This document shows positions 1 to 9,031 of a stretch of DNA of 64,000 bases, one piece after another. The DNA comes from an uncultured Cryomorphaceae bacterium. Its GTDB lineage: Bacteria > Bacteroidota > Bacteroidia > Flavobacteriales > Schleiferiaceae. The translations under genes were made by a program, and so were the position numbers. Positions within the stretch are counted from its first letter, which is position 1. Each line of letters starts with the position of its first letter. The stretch is from assembly GCA_937120475.1 (NCBI GenBank), contig CAKZJV010000007.1, positions 2,930,068 through 2,994,067 on the forward strand. Reading direction: 5' to 3'. The notes beneath the pieces were generated by a model. That model searched no databases and was not told the origin of the DNA. It worked only from the letters and a program-made list of their open reading frames with translations.

Positions 1-1
1 C

Positions 2-3000
2 GATTGGTTTGATTGGTTAGGTGCATCAGCTACACAGGTTCCAAACGATGAGGATGACTATGTTATTGCTTTTTGGGGACATCATGGAATCTCTGAACCT
101 TCACCTCCCACAGCGGCTGAAGGTTTTTCGGTATCTGGTAGTGTGCCTGGCCTCAACGTAAGCTTTAATTTGCAAGACCTTTACGGTAGTTATGATGATT
201 GTCATATCCAAATGCGCTTCATCCGCCAGGAGGCCGGTTTGAAGTTTATAGATATTGTCAGCCTGCTGGAGTTGAAGCCCAAACCTGACGCTGGGGGAGT
301 AACCGGTGAGTTCTTAGTGCGCGTTCAGATGGACGATGGCAGCCAGGAGTGGATTGAAGGGTATTCCTGTTTTGAGCTTTCCTCCTGTGTAAACTGTACT
401 GAAGTTAGCCCGGAGGTGCCGGTAAACTGCTGGGCCAAAGCCGCTACTTTCGATAACCTGGCCTCCTCCGTATCGGGTCTGGACCCCATACCCTCGGAAG
501 ATTTCTGCGAATCGCGCTTTTATAAGTGTGTGGATGATTACGCGGATTACCTGGACGTTATGGGGGTTACTTCTACTACCTCACCTTATTACATCAGTAT
601 ACAGGAGTTTTACCATCAGGAAATGAGTTTTTATAAAGGTTATTATTACGATTACCTCACCTTCATGCTGGGAGTTAGCCTTCCATCTGACGTTGAAGCG
701 GCTTTACCGGGAACGTACAGCGATCAGTTCATCCTTTTAGGCGCTTTTGCTGAAGCTGAACTGGGAATGGCCTGTGTAACGGCCTATCAGAATTACTATG
801 TACCCGGCAGCGCGGATGATGCCATTGATGAATACTGTAAATATTACGACCCAGAATATCCTTGTCCACTGCTGGACTTTCAACCCACCCCGGTTTTTGA
901 GCTGGAGGAAAATCCCTGTGTGGAATTTTATACCGATGTGGTGGAGTCCAATGCCCAACAGGCCTATGACCGCTACGTGAGCCAGATCAAGGATGATTTT
1001 AAGCAGCGCTATACCGAACACTGCATCAGTACTGCCGTGGAAACCTTTAGCCGTACCGGTAGTGGTTCGGCCGACCATCATTACACCCTCTATTATTACG
1101 ACCAGGCCGGAAACCTAGTTAAAACCATTCCACCCGAGGGTGTTCAGCCGCTTAGTGTCGCTAATACCACAGCCCTTGATGCTATTAAAGCTTCCCGCAT
1201 CAACGGTTCCCATTACCCGGTGACCCATGATGTCAACCTGGAGACCCAATACACCTACAATTCCTTGAACCAGTTGGTACAGCAAGTGACTCCCGATGGA
1301 GGTGCCACCTATTTTTGGTACGATAAGGTCGGCCGCCTGGTAGCCTCGCAAAACCAGAAGCAAGCGGCTTTGGATGAGTATAGCTATACCCGTTATGATG
1401 GCCTGGGGCGGGTAGTTGAAACCGGCTTGATAAGGGGAAAGCCCGGTTACCCCCTACAATTGATGACCGCCAGTGTGATCAACGATCCCTCCTTTCCCAC
1501 CAGCCTTGAAAATACTAACGATCGCGACCCTAATCGCTACGAAGTATCCCGTATGTATTATGATGAGTTAAGTCCTTACATGGATGACTTTGTAAGCTAT
1601 TACATCGGATCAACTTTGGACAACCTTCGTTCGAGAGTTTCATCGGCTGCCTACTATGATGTTTTGGAGTACGATAACACCAATGGTGTGTTCCTTTTTG
1701 AGGATTACAACTACGCTACCCATTACAGTTATGATGAACATGGTAACGTAAAAACCCTGATCCAGGATAAAACTCATTTCAATATTAATACCCAGCGTTT
1801 CAAAAAGATAGATTATACCTACGACCTGGTGAGCGGTAATGTGAACGAAGTGCATTACCAAAGCGGGGAATTCGATCAATTGATCCACCAATATACCTAC
1901 GATGCTGATAACCGGATAACCAGCGTGAGAAGCTCGCGTGACGGTATTTTATGGGACCAGGATGCCGCTTATGAGTACTACCGCCACGGGCCCTTAGCCC
2001 GTGCCCAAATAGGGGAATTTGCGGTACAAGGTATGGATTATGCCTACACCCTGCAGGGTTGGTTAAAAAGTATAAACAGTAGTACGCTGCTCAAGGAACG
2101 CGATATGGGTAAAGACGGCCTGGCCAATGGTACTCATGCCCATGTTGCTGCCGATGCTATGGCCTTTAGCCTGCATTATAATAATTCCGATTATGAGCCC
2201 ATAAGCAGTTATAGTATTGGCGGTACCGCTGATGCCCTGGCCAGCGTGAACCAGATGAACATCGGGGAACTTTACAATGGCAATATTGCCGCTATGGTCA
2301 CCTCACTGCAGGACAATAATGAGCAGCGGGTGGAAACTATGGGTATGCGCTATACCTATGACCAGTTGAACCGTTTGCATTCCGCCATAGCCTACTATAG
2401 CAACGGTGCTAATGACGTGGTACTGGATAACAATAGTTTCAATACACTGGCCGCCAGTAGTGATTACTCGGTAAGCGTCCTCTACGATGGCAACGGTAAT
2501 ATTAAATACTTGAATCGCAACGGTTACCAGGCTTCCGGCAACCTGGGGATGGATGATCTTAACTATCATTATGATAATGATGGCGGTAAACCCAATCGCT
2601 TGCTGTATGTGGATGATGAGCCAAGCTATAGCGGTAATTATTCTGATGATATAGAAGATCAGTCTTTAGGAAACTATAGCTATGACGCCATCGGTAATTT
2701 AACCGGTGATGTAAGTGAACAGATCGCAAGCATTGCCTGGCTGGCCAATGGTAAAATAAAGTCCATCAGCCGTAGTGCAGGTAGCAGTAAACCTGACCTT
2801 GAATTTGAGTACGATGCGCTGGGTAACCGGGTTACTAAAATTGAGAAGCCGGCCGGCAGCGATGATGATGAATGGAAATACACCCATTATGTGAGAGATG
2901 CTTCTGGTAATGTGATGGCGGTTTACCGCGAGGAGATCGAGCCCTGCTTAGGCTGCCAGGAACCGGTCAACCACGAGTTGAGGTTGTATTTAACGGAACA

Positions 3001-5053
3001 CCTCATTTATGGTAGCGACCGTATCGGGCTTTGGAAAAGCGACCGCTACCAAAAGCAGGATGTAGTGTTTTTTGCAGGAAGCCCTCCTACCTGGAGTGCC
3101 TCTAACTTTATGGATTACCAGGATAATGCTCCCTACTACCAACGCGAGCTGGGTAACAAGCAATATGAGCTGAAGAACCATTTAGGCAATGTGCTGGCGG
3201 TAGTTTCCGATGCCTTGATAATGGAAGCAGATAACCATCCCCGTGATTTTATTAAATTTGATGAGCCGGTTGTTTTGGAGAAAAAAGGCAACGTAAGTTA
3301 CGAGATCGACAACGGCCGCTTAAAACTCACCAATACCCATGATGAAGACGGGGTTTATTTTGAATACGATGGACTAACCCCAAATTCTACTTACTGGTTT
3401 GGTATGGAGGTAGACTGGGATACCCACAAAACCTTTGGGGTAGTGGAGTACTGGGATGAAACTCAACAAATATGGGTGCCAGACCAAAATATAACCCCCA
3501 CTTCTACCAATTCAAAACGTTACTGGTTGCAAAACTTTTCAGCCGAAGCTTCCCGGGTGCGTGTCCTGGTGAAGAGCAACGATATCAATGCCACCAGTGG
3601 AACTGCTTACACCAGCCCTGAGGTGTTTTACCTGGATGATGTAGCCCTTACGGAGGACTGGAATGCCCAGGCATCGGTTAGTTTTACCCAACGTTATAAT
3701 TGGGGGTATTTTAAATTTACCTGTACGAAGGATGAGGAAGGCGTAAGCCGAGTATATCCCGTTGAAGCCGGGGAAGACTACAAATTTAATTTTGTTTTAG
3801 GAAAGCAAAATAATGGAAGTTACAGCGTAACGGCTCCGCGTATCCAGGTGCGAGTTTCCGAGTGGATAAATAATAGCTGGAGCTTTCTGGAAAGTATTTA
3901 CATATCAGCCGGTACGGATTTGCAGGCCTATTCGCTGCCTTTCCATACCAGTTCAACCCAAGTAAAAGTGGAGTTCTGGCACGATGACGCCAACCTGAAT
4001 GCTCAGGACCCGGTTAGCAATAAAGATATTCTCTTTTTAAAGGAACATTTGGAACTGCGCAGTACCGAAAAAGTAGCCGATGTGATCTCCGCCCAGGATT
4101 ACTATCCCTTCGGGATGACCATGCCTGGAAGGGTGTTTAATGGAGGGGATTATAGGTATGGGTTTAACGGTCAGGAACAGGATGATGAGGTCAAAGGGAA
4201 TGGAAACTCTTTAAGCTTCACATTTAGATTTTATGATCCAAGGTTAGGTAGGTTTCTTAGTGTTGATCCAGTTTTTGCAGAGTACCCATGGAATTCACCT
4301 TATGCTTTTGCTGAAAATGATGTGATAAGGGCACGAGATTTAGAAGGGGCGGAAAAGCAATATGCGATTGACGGATCAATATTTTTAGGTCCGATCGATA
4401 TAAAGCCGATCAATGAGGAAAAATTGAAAAGTAATCCCGCATTATTGTCTAATCATAATCTTTCTGCGGTAAACATGATGATTTTATTAGACAAAGAGTC
4501 TAACCAAACTCCTTATCCTACAAAGAGCAGTACTGTTTCGGCAACTCCGCCACCAGCAATCGATTTTAATATATCAACAGAAATTGGTGTTAAAGGTAAG
4601 GCTAAGGCGAAAATATTGGGATTTGGTGGTGAATTGAGTTTGGGTGTATCACAACCACTGACCTCAGTTTCCTATACGGATCAAGGCTCTAAGACTCAAT
4701 TAGGAGGTAAACCTTCTTTAGGGGGTTCTGTCGGAGGTGGTCCAGTCGGTATTGGTACAGATCTAATTGAACCTTCTATTAATGGAAACTTTGGGCCAGT
4801 TGAAACAATGGTAACTCGGGATAATATTAATACACAAGTTACAGTATTTGATGTGGGAGTGACAGTTTTTGGAGGATTCAATGTGAGCTTGAAGTTATCT
4901 GGCGATCTACTTCGTTCCAACCCTGTTTCTGCCTCACCTGATATGTCTTCACAGACTACTTCAGCTGCAGACGCTACTTCGGTTGCTCTTCCGGATGTGA
5001 ATTTTGATTATATGAGTTCACAACAGACCATTAGTGAATCTGAAATTAACTAA
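2..5053 (+). CDS. RHS/YD-repeat protein, 3' part (5' end outside window)
   Basis: The reading frame is open from base 2, before any usable start, so this is the C-terminal 1683 residues of a longer protein. Recurrent YD-type motifs (YTYNSLNQL, YDKVGRLV, YSYDAIGNL, YDALGNRV) form an RHS/wall-associated shell. The RHS-associated core DPRLGRFLSVDP is encoded near 4235-4270, after YYPFGMTMPGRVFNGG. RHS proteins of Bacteroidota are large secreted proteins whose tail after the core is variable and may be a toxin or adhesin. Here the tail (about 230 residues, after DLEGAE) is Gly/Ser/Thr-rich with beta-like stretches and no toxin motif I can name. The last part of the gene (from about 4190) is more A+T-rich than the shell, typical of an exchanged C-terminal tip. 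Confidence 0.93.
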   Translation, partial: DWFDWLGASATQVPNDEDDYVIAFWGHHGISEPSPPTAAEGFSVSGSVPGLNVSFNLQDLYGSYDDCHIQMRFIRQEAGLKFIDIVSLLELKPKPDAGGVTGEFLVRVQMDDGSQEWIEGYSCFELSSCVNCTEVSPEVPVNCWAKAATFDNLASSVSGLDPIPSEDFCESRFYKCVDDYADYLDVMGVTSTTSPYYISIQEFYHQEMSFYKGYYYDYLTFMLGVSLPSDVEAALPGTYSDQFILLGAFAEAELGMACVTAYQNYYVPGSADDAIDEYCKYYDPEYPCPLLDFQPTPVFELEENPCVEFYTDVVESNAQQAYDRYVSQIKDDFKQRYTEHCISTAVETFSRTGSGSADHHYTLYYYDQAGNLVKTIPPEGVQPLSVANTTALDAIKASRINGSHYPVTHDVNLETQYTYNSLNQLVQQVTPDGGATYFWYDKVGRLVASQNQKQAALDEYSYTRYDGLGRVVETGLIRGKPGYPLQLMTASVINDPSFPTSLENTNDRDPNRYEVSRMYYDELSPYMDDFVSYYIGSTLDNLRSRVSSAAYYDVLEYDNTNGVFLFEDYNYATHYSYDEHGNVKTLIQDKTHFNINTQRFKKIDYTYDLVSGNVNEVHYQSGEFDQLIHQYTYDADNRITSVRSSRDGILWDQDAAYEYYRHGPLARAQIGEFAVQGMDYAYTLQGWLKSINSSTLLKERDMGKDGLANGTHAHVAADAMAFSLHYNNSDYEPISSYSIGGTADALASVNQMNIGELYNGNIAAMVTSLQDNNEQRVETMGMRYTYDQLNRLHSAIAYYSNGANDVVLDNNSFNTLAASSDYSVSVLYDGNGNIKYLNRNGYQASGNLGMDDLNYHYDNDGGKPNRLLYVDDEPSYSGNYSDDIEDQSLGNYSYDAIGNLTGDVSEQIASIAWLANGKIKSISRSAGSSKPDLEFEYDALGNRVTKIEKPAGSDDDEWKYTHYVRDASGNVMAVYREEIEPCLGCQEPVNHELRLYLTEHLIYGSDRIGLWKSDRYQKQDVVFFAGSPPTWSASNFMDYQDNAPYYQRELGNKQYELKNHLGNVLAVVSDALIMEADNHPRDFIKFDEPVVLEKKGNVSYEIDNGRLKLTNTHDEDGVYFEYDGLTPNSTYWFGMEVDWDTHKTFGVVEYWDETQQIWVPDQNITPTSTNSKRYWLQNFSAEASRVRVLVKSNDINATSGTAYTSPEVFYLDDVALTEDWNAQASVSFTQRYNWGYFKFTCTKDEEGVSRVYPVEAGEDYKFNFVLGKQNNGSYSVTAPRIQVRVSEWINNSWSFLESIYISAGTDLQAYSLPFHTSSTQVKVEFWHDDANLNAQDPVSNKDILFLKEHLELRSTEKVADVISAQDYYPFGMTMPGRVFNGGDYRYGFNGQEQDDEVKGNGNSLSFTFRFYDPRLGRFLSVDPVFAEYPWNSPYAFAENDVIRARDLEGAEKQYAIDGSIFLGPIDIKPINEEKLKSNPALLSNHNLSAVNMMILLDKESNQTPYPTKSSTVSATPPPAIDFNISTEIGVKGKAKAKILGFGGELSLGVSQPLTSVSYTDQGSKTQLGGKPSLGGSVGGGPVGIGTDLIEPSINGNFGPVETMVTRDNINTQVTVFDVGVTVFGGFNVSLKLSGDLLRSNPVSASPDMSSQTTSAADATSVALPDVNFDYMSSQQTISESEIN

Positions 5054-5062
5054 ATCTGAGTT

Positions 5063-5338
5063 TTGTTAGTAGTTATACTTACGGTGATGAGTTTTCTTCG
5101 AGCATGGTTAGTACATAGGTACAAGCAAACCAAAAGTGGGGAGGATAAGATAGGTGCTTTCGCTTATTATGATAAACTGGTTAAAGACTTATCCAAATTT
5201 GATTTATGGTCGAGAGAAGTATTTTATATAGTTCCTATTAAAGGGGTCCAGAAAGAAGTTGTGTATGTTAATATTTTAACTATTCTCATTTACGCAACTT
5301 TCCTGACTTTTCTACTGTGGGAGTACCAAATTATCTAA
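5063..5338 (+). CDS. Small membrane protein downstream of RHS gene
   Basis: 91-residue frame starting 9 bases after the RHS stop with a TTG codon; GTG at 5084 or ATG at 5087 are equally possible starts. It has a short hydrophobic N-terminus and a clear C-terminal membrane segment (VNILTILIYATFLTFLLW) with a charged middle (KSGEDKIGAF, YDKLVKDLSK). I recognise no family. Its position directly behind an RHS tail is where immunity proteins usually sit, but nothing in the sequence proves that role. The last 8 bases overlap the convergent FKBP gene. Confidence 0.55.
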   Translation: MLVVILTVMSFLRAWLVHRYKQTKSGEDKIGAFAYYDKLVKDLSKFDLWSREVFYIVPIKGVQKEVVYVNILTILIYATFLTFLLWEYQII

Positions 5339-5966
5339 TATTGATGATATCCACGAAATAAACAAGGGTTGAATTAGCTGGTATATTTCCAGATGGTTTG
5401 TTTCCATAAGCGTATTGAGGTGGGATTTTAATATAACCTTGTTGTCCCCGTTTAAATGTGGCTATAGCCTTGGCAAAAGATTTTAATAAATAATTACTAC
5501 CTACGGTAAATGATAAAGGTTCTTGTCGGTCAAAGGAGTTATCAAATTGTTCTCCATTTTCAAAGTAGCCGATATAATGTAGTGTAACAGTATCTCCTTT
5601 TGAAGGTTGGTTTCCTAACCCCACGCCTGTATAGCTTATACAAATAGAGTCAACAACATCCCAGTTGACATGAGAAAGGTCTGTTTTACCTTTCTCATTT
5701 TGCCACTTTTTAAAATCGTGGTCAATTATTAAAGTGCCGGTAGAATCCCATTGTTTGCTTCTAATTAAGACACCTTGTTTGTTATAATAACCAGCAGATT
5801 TTTTTTCTCCATTCTCATACCACCAAATTCTTTTTCCTACAAAATGCCCATCCTTTTTTTCTTCTTCATATTTCTTGTTGCCGTTTTCGAAGTAGAGTGT
5901 TTCCCTTTGTGCTAAGGCTAAAGCTGTATACACTAAGAAAATGGAAGTAGTAAATATGATTTTCAC
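5331..5966 (-). CDS. Exported FKBP-type peptidyl-prolyl isomerase with MORN/YwqK repeats
   Basis: From the GTG at 5966 the protein begins VKIIFTTSIFLVYTALALAQ, a good signal peptide; the frame extends to an ATG at 6026 but that would add a non-signal leader. Residues about 20-85 hold MORN/YwqK-like repeats (YFENGNKKYEEEKKDG, WWYENGEKKSAGYYN). The C-terminal half is an FKBP domain: GDTVTLHYIGYFENGEQFDNSF, the FTVGSNYLLKSF segment, IPPQYAYGN and FVDIINI. FKBPs catalyse cis-trans isomerisation of X-Pro bonds; the signal peptide places it in the periplasm or outer envelope. The fusion of a YwqK-like repeat region to an FKBP is uncommon but both parts are clear. Confidence 0.88.
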   Translation of the reverse strand: MKIIFTTSIFLVYTALALAQRETLYFENGNKKYEEEKKDGHFVGKRIWWYENGEKKSAGYYNKQGVLIRSKQWDSTGTLIIDHDFKKWQNEKGKTDLSHVNWDVVDSICISYTGVGLGNQPSKGDTVTLHYIGYFENGEQFDNSFDRQEPLSFTVGSNYLLKSFAKAIATFKRGQQGYIKIPPQYAYGNKPSGNIPANSTLVYFVDIINIR

Positions 5967-6154
5967 GGACGGCCTTTTTTGATTTTTTAAGAAGCTTAAT
6001 GACACGAAGATAGACAATAACTCCAAGGATAATTGATGCGCCTAGCTCACAAGCTATTTGTGAATAAGGGGTCCGGGGAACATCCCCGGCAAGATCGCAT
6101 GAAAATGAAGTGTTAACGGAATGACATGCTATCTTGCTTCTCACGGGTCGACTA

Positions 6155-7336
6155 CTATCGGACAATCAGTTTATTCAAAAATCCATGGTCTGTTTGTAGC
6201 CTGATTACTGCGAGTCCCGCTCCAGGAATCTGAATGACTTGGGTACTGGAGCATTCAAAGTCCAGTAGTTTTCGCCCACCCATATCAAAGCACATCACCG
6301 ACAACTTTTGATTTCTTGGATTGTGAATTACCACCCCGTTTGGGGTGGTAAACACATCCACGTCCTCCACTATCAAATCTGCATAACCCGTACTTGGTGA
6401 GGTGTACTTGAATTGCGCTACCACGGGAATATGGTCACTGGCATAGTGCAAGGCATCAGCCATCGCTTGCCCGACTGCGACATTGGTCGGAGGAGCATTA
6501 ATCGCATTGTTGTAATGCAAACCATCATTACCATAAGCGAACATGGAGCCGGGTACATACTGCCAGCCGGTGGTATCGTCTAACGTCTCCGACATCAGGA
6601 TCATATCAAAGCGATCATCCATGCCACCATTAGCACCACCGTTAAACCGTGTGGTACGTGGGGATTGTGTATGGTATGACGCATAGGCTGGATTGTTCCA
6701 GGTACCGGGCATGGTGAACTGATCTACAAAGTGACCATCATTATTTGGAGTATCTTGAAGAAGCCGTGTGTAAGCCGGTTCATTTGCTCCGTAAATATTG
6801 AAGTCACCACACACGATAAAGTTGGCTCCCTGTGGTAACTGGTCGGTTAATTTTCTCAAGGTATCTACTTCTGCCCTGCGGGCTTGCTGATTTGCTGATC
6901 CGGTGCTGGCCTTCAAATGCACTCCGAATATATGCAGAGTGTCAGGAGTTCCGATTGGAACCAATTGAAAGTGATAGATAGCGCGTAAAGTGGTTGGATA
7001 GGCAAGTGCTGAAATTTCCGTGAACCGTGCTGTCTTGTAATACAAGGCAATATCTAAGTCGTTGGCATCGGTAAAGCTGGCCAGCGAATAGGTGGTGCTA
7101 TCCACATTCAACACACTGTCTTTGTAGGTCAGCGCTGATCCTAAGCCCGAGAATTCTTGGACACAAAGTACGTCCGGTTGCAGATCATTCATGATCATCC
7201 GCAGATCAGGATGCCGTCCGTCAATGTTATTCGGACTGTAACGCAAACTGTTATACGACACCAGCCTGAACGATTGTGCTTGGGCAAAGAGGAAAGTGGA
7301 ACAGAACACCAAAAAAACTAAATACGCATGTTTCAT
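6155..7336 (-). CDS. Secreted endonuclease/exonuclease/phosphatase family protein with T9SS tail
   Basis: 393 residues with a signal peptide (MKHAYLVFLVFCSTFLFAQAQ). The EEP fold signature is present: LVSYNSLRYS near residue 26, QPDVLCVQEF (metal-binding Glu), FGVHLKAS, ANFIVCGDFNIYG (Asp/Asn of the active site) and HYASDHIPVVAQF (catalytic Asp-His). Members hydrolyse phosphodiester bonds (DNases, sphingomyelinases, inositol phosphatases); the substrate here cannot be told. The final about 75 residues (SVMCFDMGGRKLLDFE ... GLAVIRLQT) resemble a type IX secretion sorting domain, so it is probably exported to the surface or medium. Confidence 0.9.
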   Translation of the reverse strand: MKHAYLVFLVFCSTFLFAQAQSFRLVSYNSLRYSPNNIDGRHPDLRMIMNDLQPDVLCVQEFSGLGSALTYKDSVLNVDSTTYSLASFTDANDLDIALYYKTARFTEISALAYPTTLRAIYHFQLVPIGTPDTLHIFGVHLKASTGSANQQARRAEVDTLRKLTDQLPQGANFIVCGDFNIYGANEPAYTRLLQDTPNNDGHFVDQFTMPGTWNNPAYASYHTQSPRTTRFNGGANGGMDDRFDMILMSETLDDTTGWQYVPGSMFAYGNDGLHYNNAINAPPTNVAVGQAMADALHYASDHIPVVAQFKYTSPSTGYADLIVEDVDVFTTPNGVVIHNPRNQKLSVMCFDMGGRKLLDFECSSTQVIQIPGAGLAVIRLQTDHGFLNKLIVR

Positions 7337-7399
7337 GAGCGTAAAAATACGGCTTCACTCTTAGGGAAGATCTTTGAGCAAATTGAATATCTTTAAGCT

Positions 7400-7618
7400 A
7401 TGGCTGAATTCTGCTCACAATGCACTCCACTGGATACCGTGGATTACAACCTGTTCAATATCGCTTTGAACCTAGATCGTGGCCATTCGCGTTCTTTCGT
7501 TTGCGAAGGATGCGATAACAGGGCTGTCTATAAGGATGAGGAGGGCCGGTTGTGGATCGCTCATGAAAACGGTAAAGGCGATCTCGACTGGAAACCGGTT
7601 ACTATTGATGAACTCTAA
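7400..7618 (+). CDS. Small Cys-rich conserved hypothetical protein
   Basis: 72 residues, no signal peptide. Two cysteine pairs, FCSQCTP near the start and VCEGCDN near residue 35, could hold a zinc ion; the rest is acidic and soluble (KDEEGRLWIAHENGKGDLDW). It is transcribed divergently from the EEP-family gene. I recognise no named family. Confidence 0.65.
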   Translation: MAEFCSQCTPLDTVDYNLFNIALNLDRGHSRSFVCEGCDNRAVYKDEEGRLWIAHENGKGDLDWKPVTIDEL

Positions 7619-7649
7619 CATCAGGACTTACGACCAGCTCCATCCTTGA

Positions 7650-7814
7650 TCATTTGCGGTGATCAAAAGCTCTCTTCAAATCCTTTAAAAACTGCGAGAG
7701 GGGTATTTTAGGAATAAGTGCTTGAAAGAAAACAGCGATAGCTAGTATTTTCTCAGATGGCACAAACGTAAGCCACACCGTTGTCGCAAATATCCAGATC
7801 AAAATTTCCACCAT
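7650..7814 (-). CDS. Very small putative membrane protein (54 aa)
   Basis: ATG at 7814, TGA at 7650-7652. The peptide has two hydrophobic stretches (ILIWIFATTVWLTFVPS and ILAIAVFFQALIP) and a basic end (FLKDLKRAFDHRK). The same frame runs in the upstream direction with protein-like sequence (LGESKLPGPPKISA) but contains no ATG before a TAG, so a longer ancestral or alternative-start form is possible. It lies about 100 bases downstream of the RuvC-fold gene on the same strand and may be its operon partner. The layout (short double-hydrophobic peptide, basic tail) is holin-like, but this is only a resemblance. Confidence 0.5.
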   Translation of the reverse strand: MVEILIWIFATTVWLTFVPSEKILAIAVFFQALIPKIPLSQFLKDLKRAFDHRK

Positions 7815-7911
7815 AGCAGATATCTTTGGTGGACCAGGTAGCTTAGATTCTCCTAAAAATAGCTAAAATTTCCAGAAGACCATCAACGTATCACAGCAAG
7901 TAAGAACAGAA

Positions 7912-8400
7912 TTACCTTAAATAGACCTGGGCCATTGCCACCGCATCAAATATCCCAACGTAGTGATGTTCCGCCTTCCATCGTTTCCGTACTGGAAACT
8001 CGTAAGGAGCCAGAGAAGGATAACGTTCGATTAGTTTTTGGGAAATGTCGTACTTCGAACAGTAATCGCCTGTACAAAAGTGTTTCTGAACCTCGGTGCG
8101 GAAGACTTGTTGAAACGTAAGTTTTTTACTTTCAGCAAGCCTCGCAATCATTTTTACCAGCTTACGGATGCGAAGGCCCATGTTCTTTTGGTCATTGGTG
8201 TAGGCACGGGTCAGGATCACATCCGGTGTATACTGTGCAATAAGCTTTTTGATTCTTGTAAGAGTTTGCGTGTTATCTACGGGCTGGACATAGGCAACTC
8301 CATAATCGACCAGTAGGTCAATTTCATCAAACACCGCAAAGCCCACACCCCACTGGTTAGGATATACCGACAGCACCCTATTCGTTTTCTTCGCTTTCAT
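7912..8400 (-). CDS. RuvC/RNase H-fold-like protein, possibly catalytically degenerate
   Basis: 162 residues. The layout follows RuvC-type Holliday junction resolvases: a first strand RVLSVYPNQWGVGFAVFDE, a PDVILTRA strand, the region EVQKHFC ... KYDISQKLIERYP (as in RuvC-like K-x-x-V helices), and a C-terminal HHYVGIFDAVAMAQVYLR matching the D-A-x-A-x-A end of RuvC. The aspartate expected in strand 1 (GxDPG in RuvC) is replaced: SVYPN. The last Asp is present. So the fold call is reasonable, the activity is doubtful. It starts inside the upstream HTH gene (23-base overlap), so the two are translationally coupled. Confidence 0.55.
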   Translation of the reverse strand: MKAKKTNRVLSVYPNQWGVGFAVFDEIDLLVDYGVAYVQPVDNTQTLTRIKKLIAQYTPDVILTRAYTNDQKNMGLRIRKLVKMIARLAESKKLTFQQVFRTEVQKHFCTGDYCSKYDISQKLIERYPSLAPYEFPVRKRWKAEHHYVGIFDAVAMAQVYLR

Positions 8401-8743
8401 AGTAGAGTTCGTCAGGAACTAAACGGTTAAGGATGGTTTGTACCGCGTTCAGCCGGTGTCTGACTTTCGAAGTCTTCTGCGATTGCAGTTGCTCCTGCAA
8501 CACCAAAGCACGATTGATAATCTCATCGTAGAGTTTCATGTAATCGTCCTTGAAGAGCTGATGAATGGGTGTCTCAAAGAGAATGTGATAACCGAGGATG
8601 GTAGTGAGATTGGGTAAGGATTGCCCGGTTTCCTGGCGGGAGAGATTTCCAGTGTCCATGTCCAGAAGCTGACTGACATCAGAAAGTTGCAAGTGATACT
8701 CTTTTCGAGAGGTTGAGAGATAGTTATGTGAAAGAATGTGCAT
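8378..8743 (-). CDS. XRE-like helix-turn-helix protein
   Basis: 121 residues. The N-terminal 60 residues read as a Cro/C1-type HTH: LSTSRKEYHLQLSDVSQLLDMDTGNLSRQETGQ in two pieces, with the recognition helix around DTGNLSRQETG, followed by a helical region and an acidic C-terminus (YYESEENE). It overlaps the RuvC-like gene by 23 bases. Probably a DNA-binding regulator or structural adaptor of that gene; its operator cannot be seen directly. Confidence 0.7.
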   Translation of the reverse strand: MHILSHNYLSTSRKEYHLQLSDVSQLLDMDTGNLSRQETGQSLPNLTTILGYHILFETPIHQLFKDDYMKLYDEIINRALVLQEQLQSQKTSKVRHRLNAVQTILNRLVPDELYYESEENE

Positions 8744-8934
8744 GAGAAAGAAAGAGGCACGGGTTATGAATGCCCGTTATACAGAATAATCAACCTCTGC
8801 AAATGCAGGTAGTATCAGTATTTTGTAAAATCCACAAAAAAAATTTCGTGGTCGCACCACGTGTATCGTGTCAGTCGCTACTCTTTCGTTTCACCACCTT
8901 CCTGGTAGTTGTTCTCTGCTGTCGTTGGTGGTGA

Positions 8935-8956
8935 TTGTCCACAGAGGTTATGCACA
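8935..8956 (+). other. Two DnaA-box-like sites (possible replication origin)
   Basis: TTATGCACA at 8948-8956 fits the DnaA box consensus TTATNCACA exactly; TTGTCCACA at 8935-8943 differs from TTATCCACA at one base. The two starts are 13 bases apart on the same strand. They sit in a 281-base intergenic stretch between an HTH gene and a gene that resembles a plasmid/phage replication-initiator N-terminal domain, next to a long inverted repeat. That context suggests a plasmid-type origin, but two short matches can occur by chance. Confidence 0.4.
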
Positions 8957-8966
8957 ACACCCGTTT

Positions 8967-9031
8967 CCAGTGAACCTTCTTCACACTATAGTATCTCTCT
9001 TTAGTTTAATAGTGTGAACTTTCTTCACTGG
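8967..9031. repeat. Imperfect 23-bp inverted repeat downstream of Rep-like gene
   Basis: Left arm 8967-8989 and right arm 9009-9031 are reverse complements over 10 bp (TTCACACTAT/ATAGTGTGAA) and again over 8 bp (CCAGTGAA/TTCACTGG), separated by a 5-bp unmatched block of equal length in both arms. The right arm covers the stop codon of the 9025-9435 gene, so it could be a terminator (no U-run, however) or a binding site for the adjacent HTH/Rep-like proteins. The two matched blocks per arm give four TTCAC half-sites, as expected for an operator or iteron-like site. Confidence 0.55.

Noticed and set aside
5866-6165. Minus-strand 99-aa frame between the FKBP and EEP genes
   Set aside because: It overlaps the FKBP gene in another frame and contains no protein-like motif.
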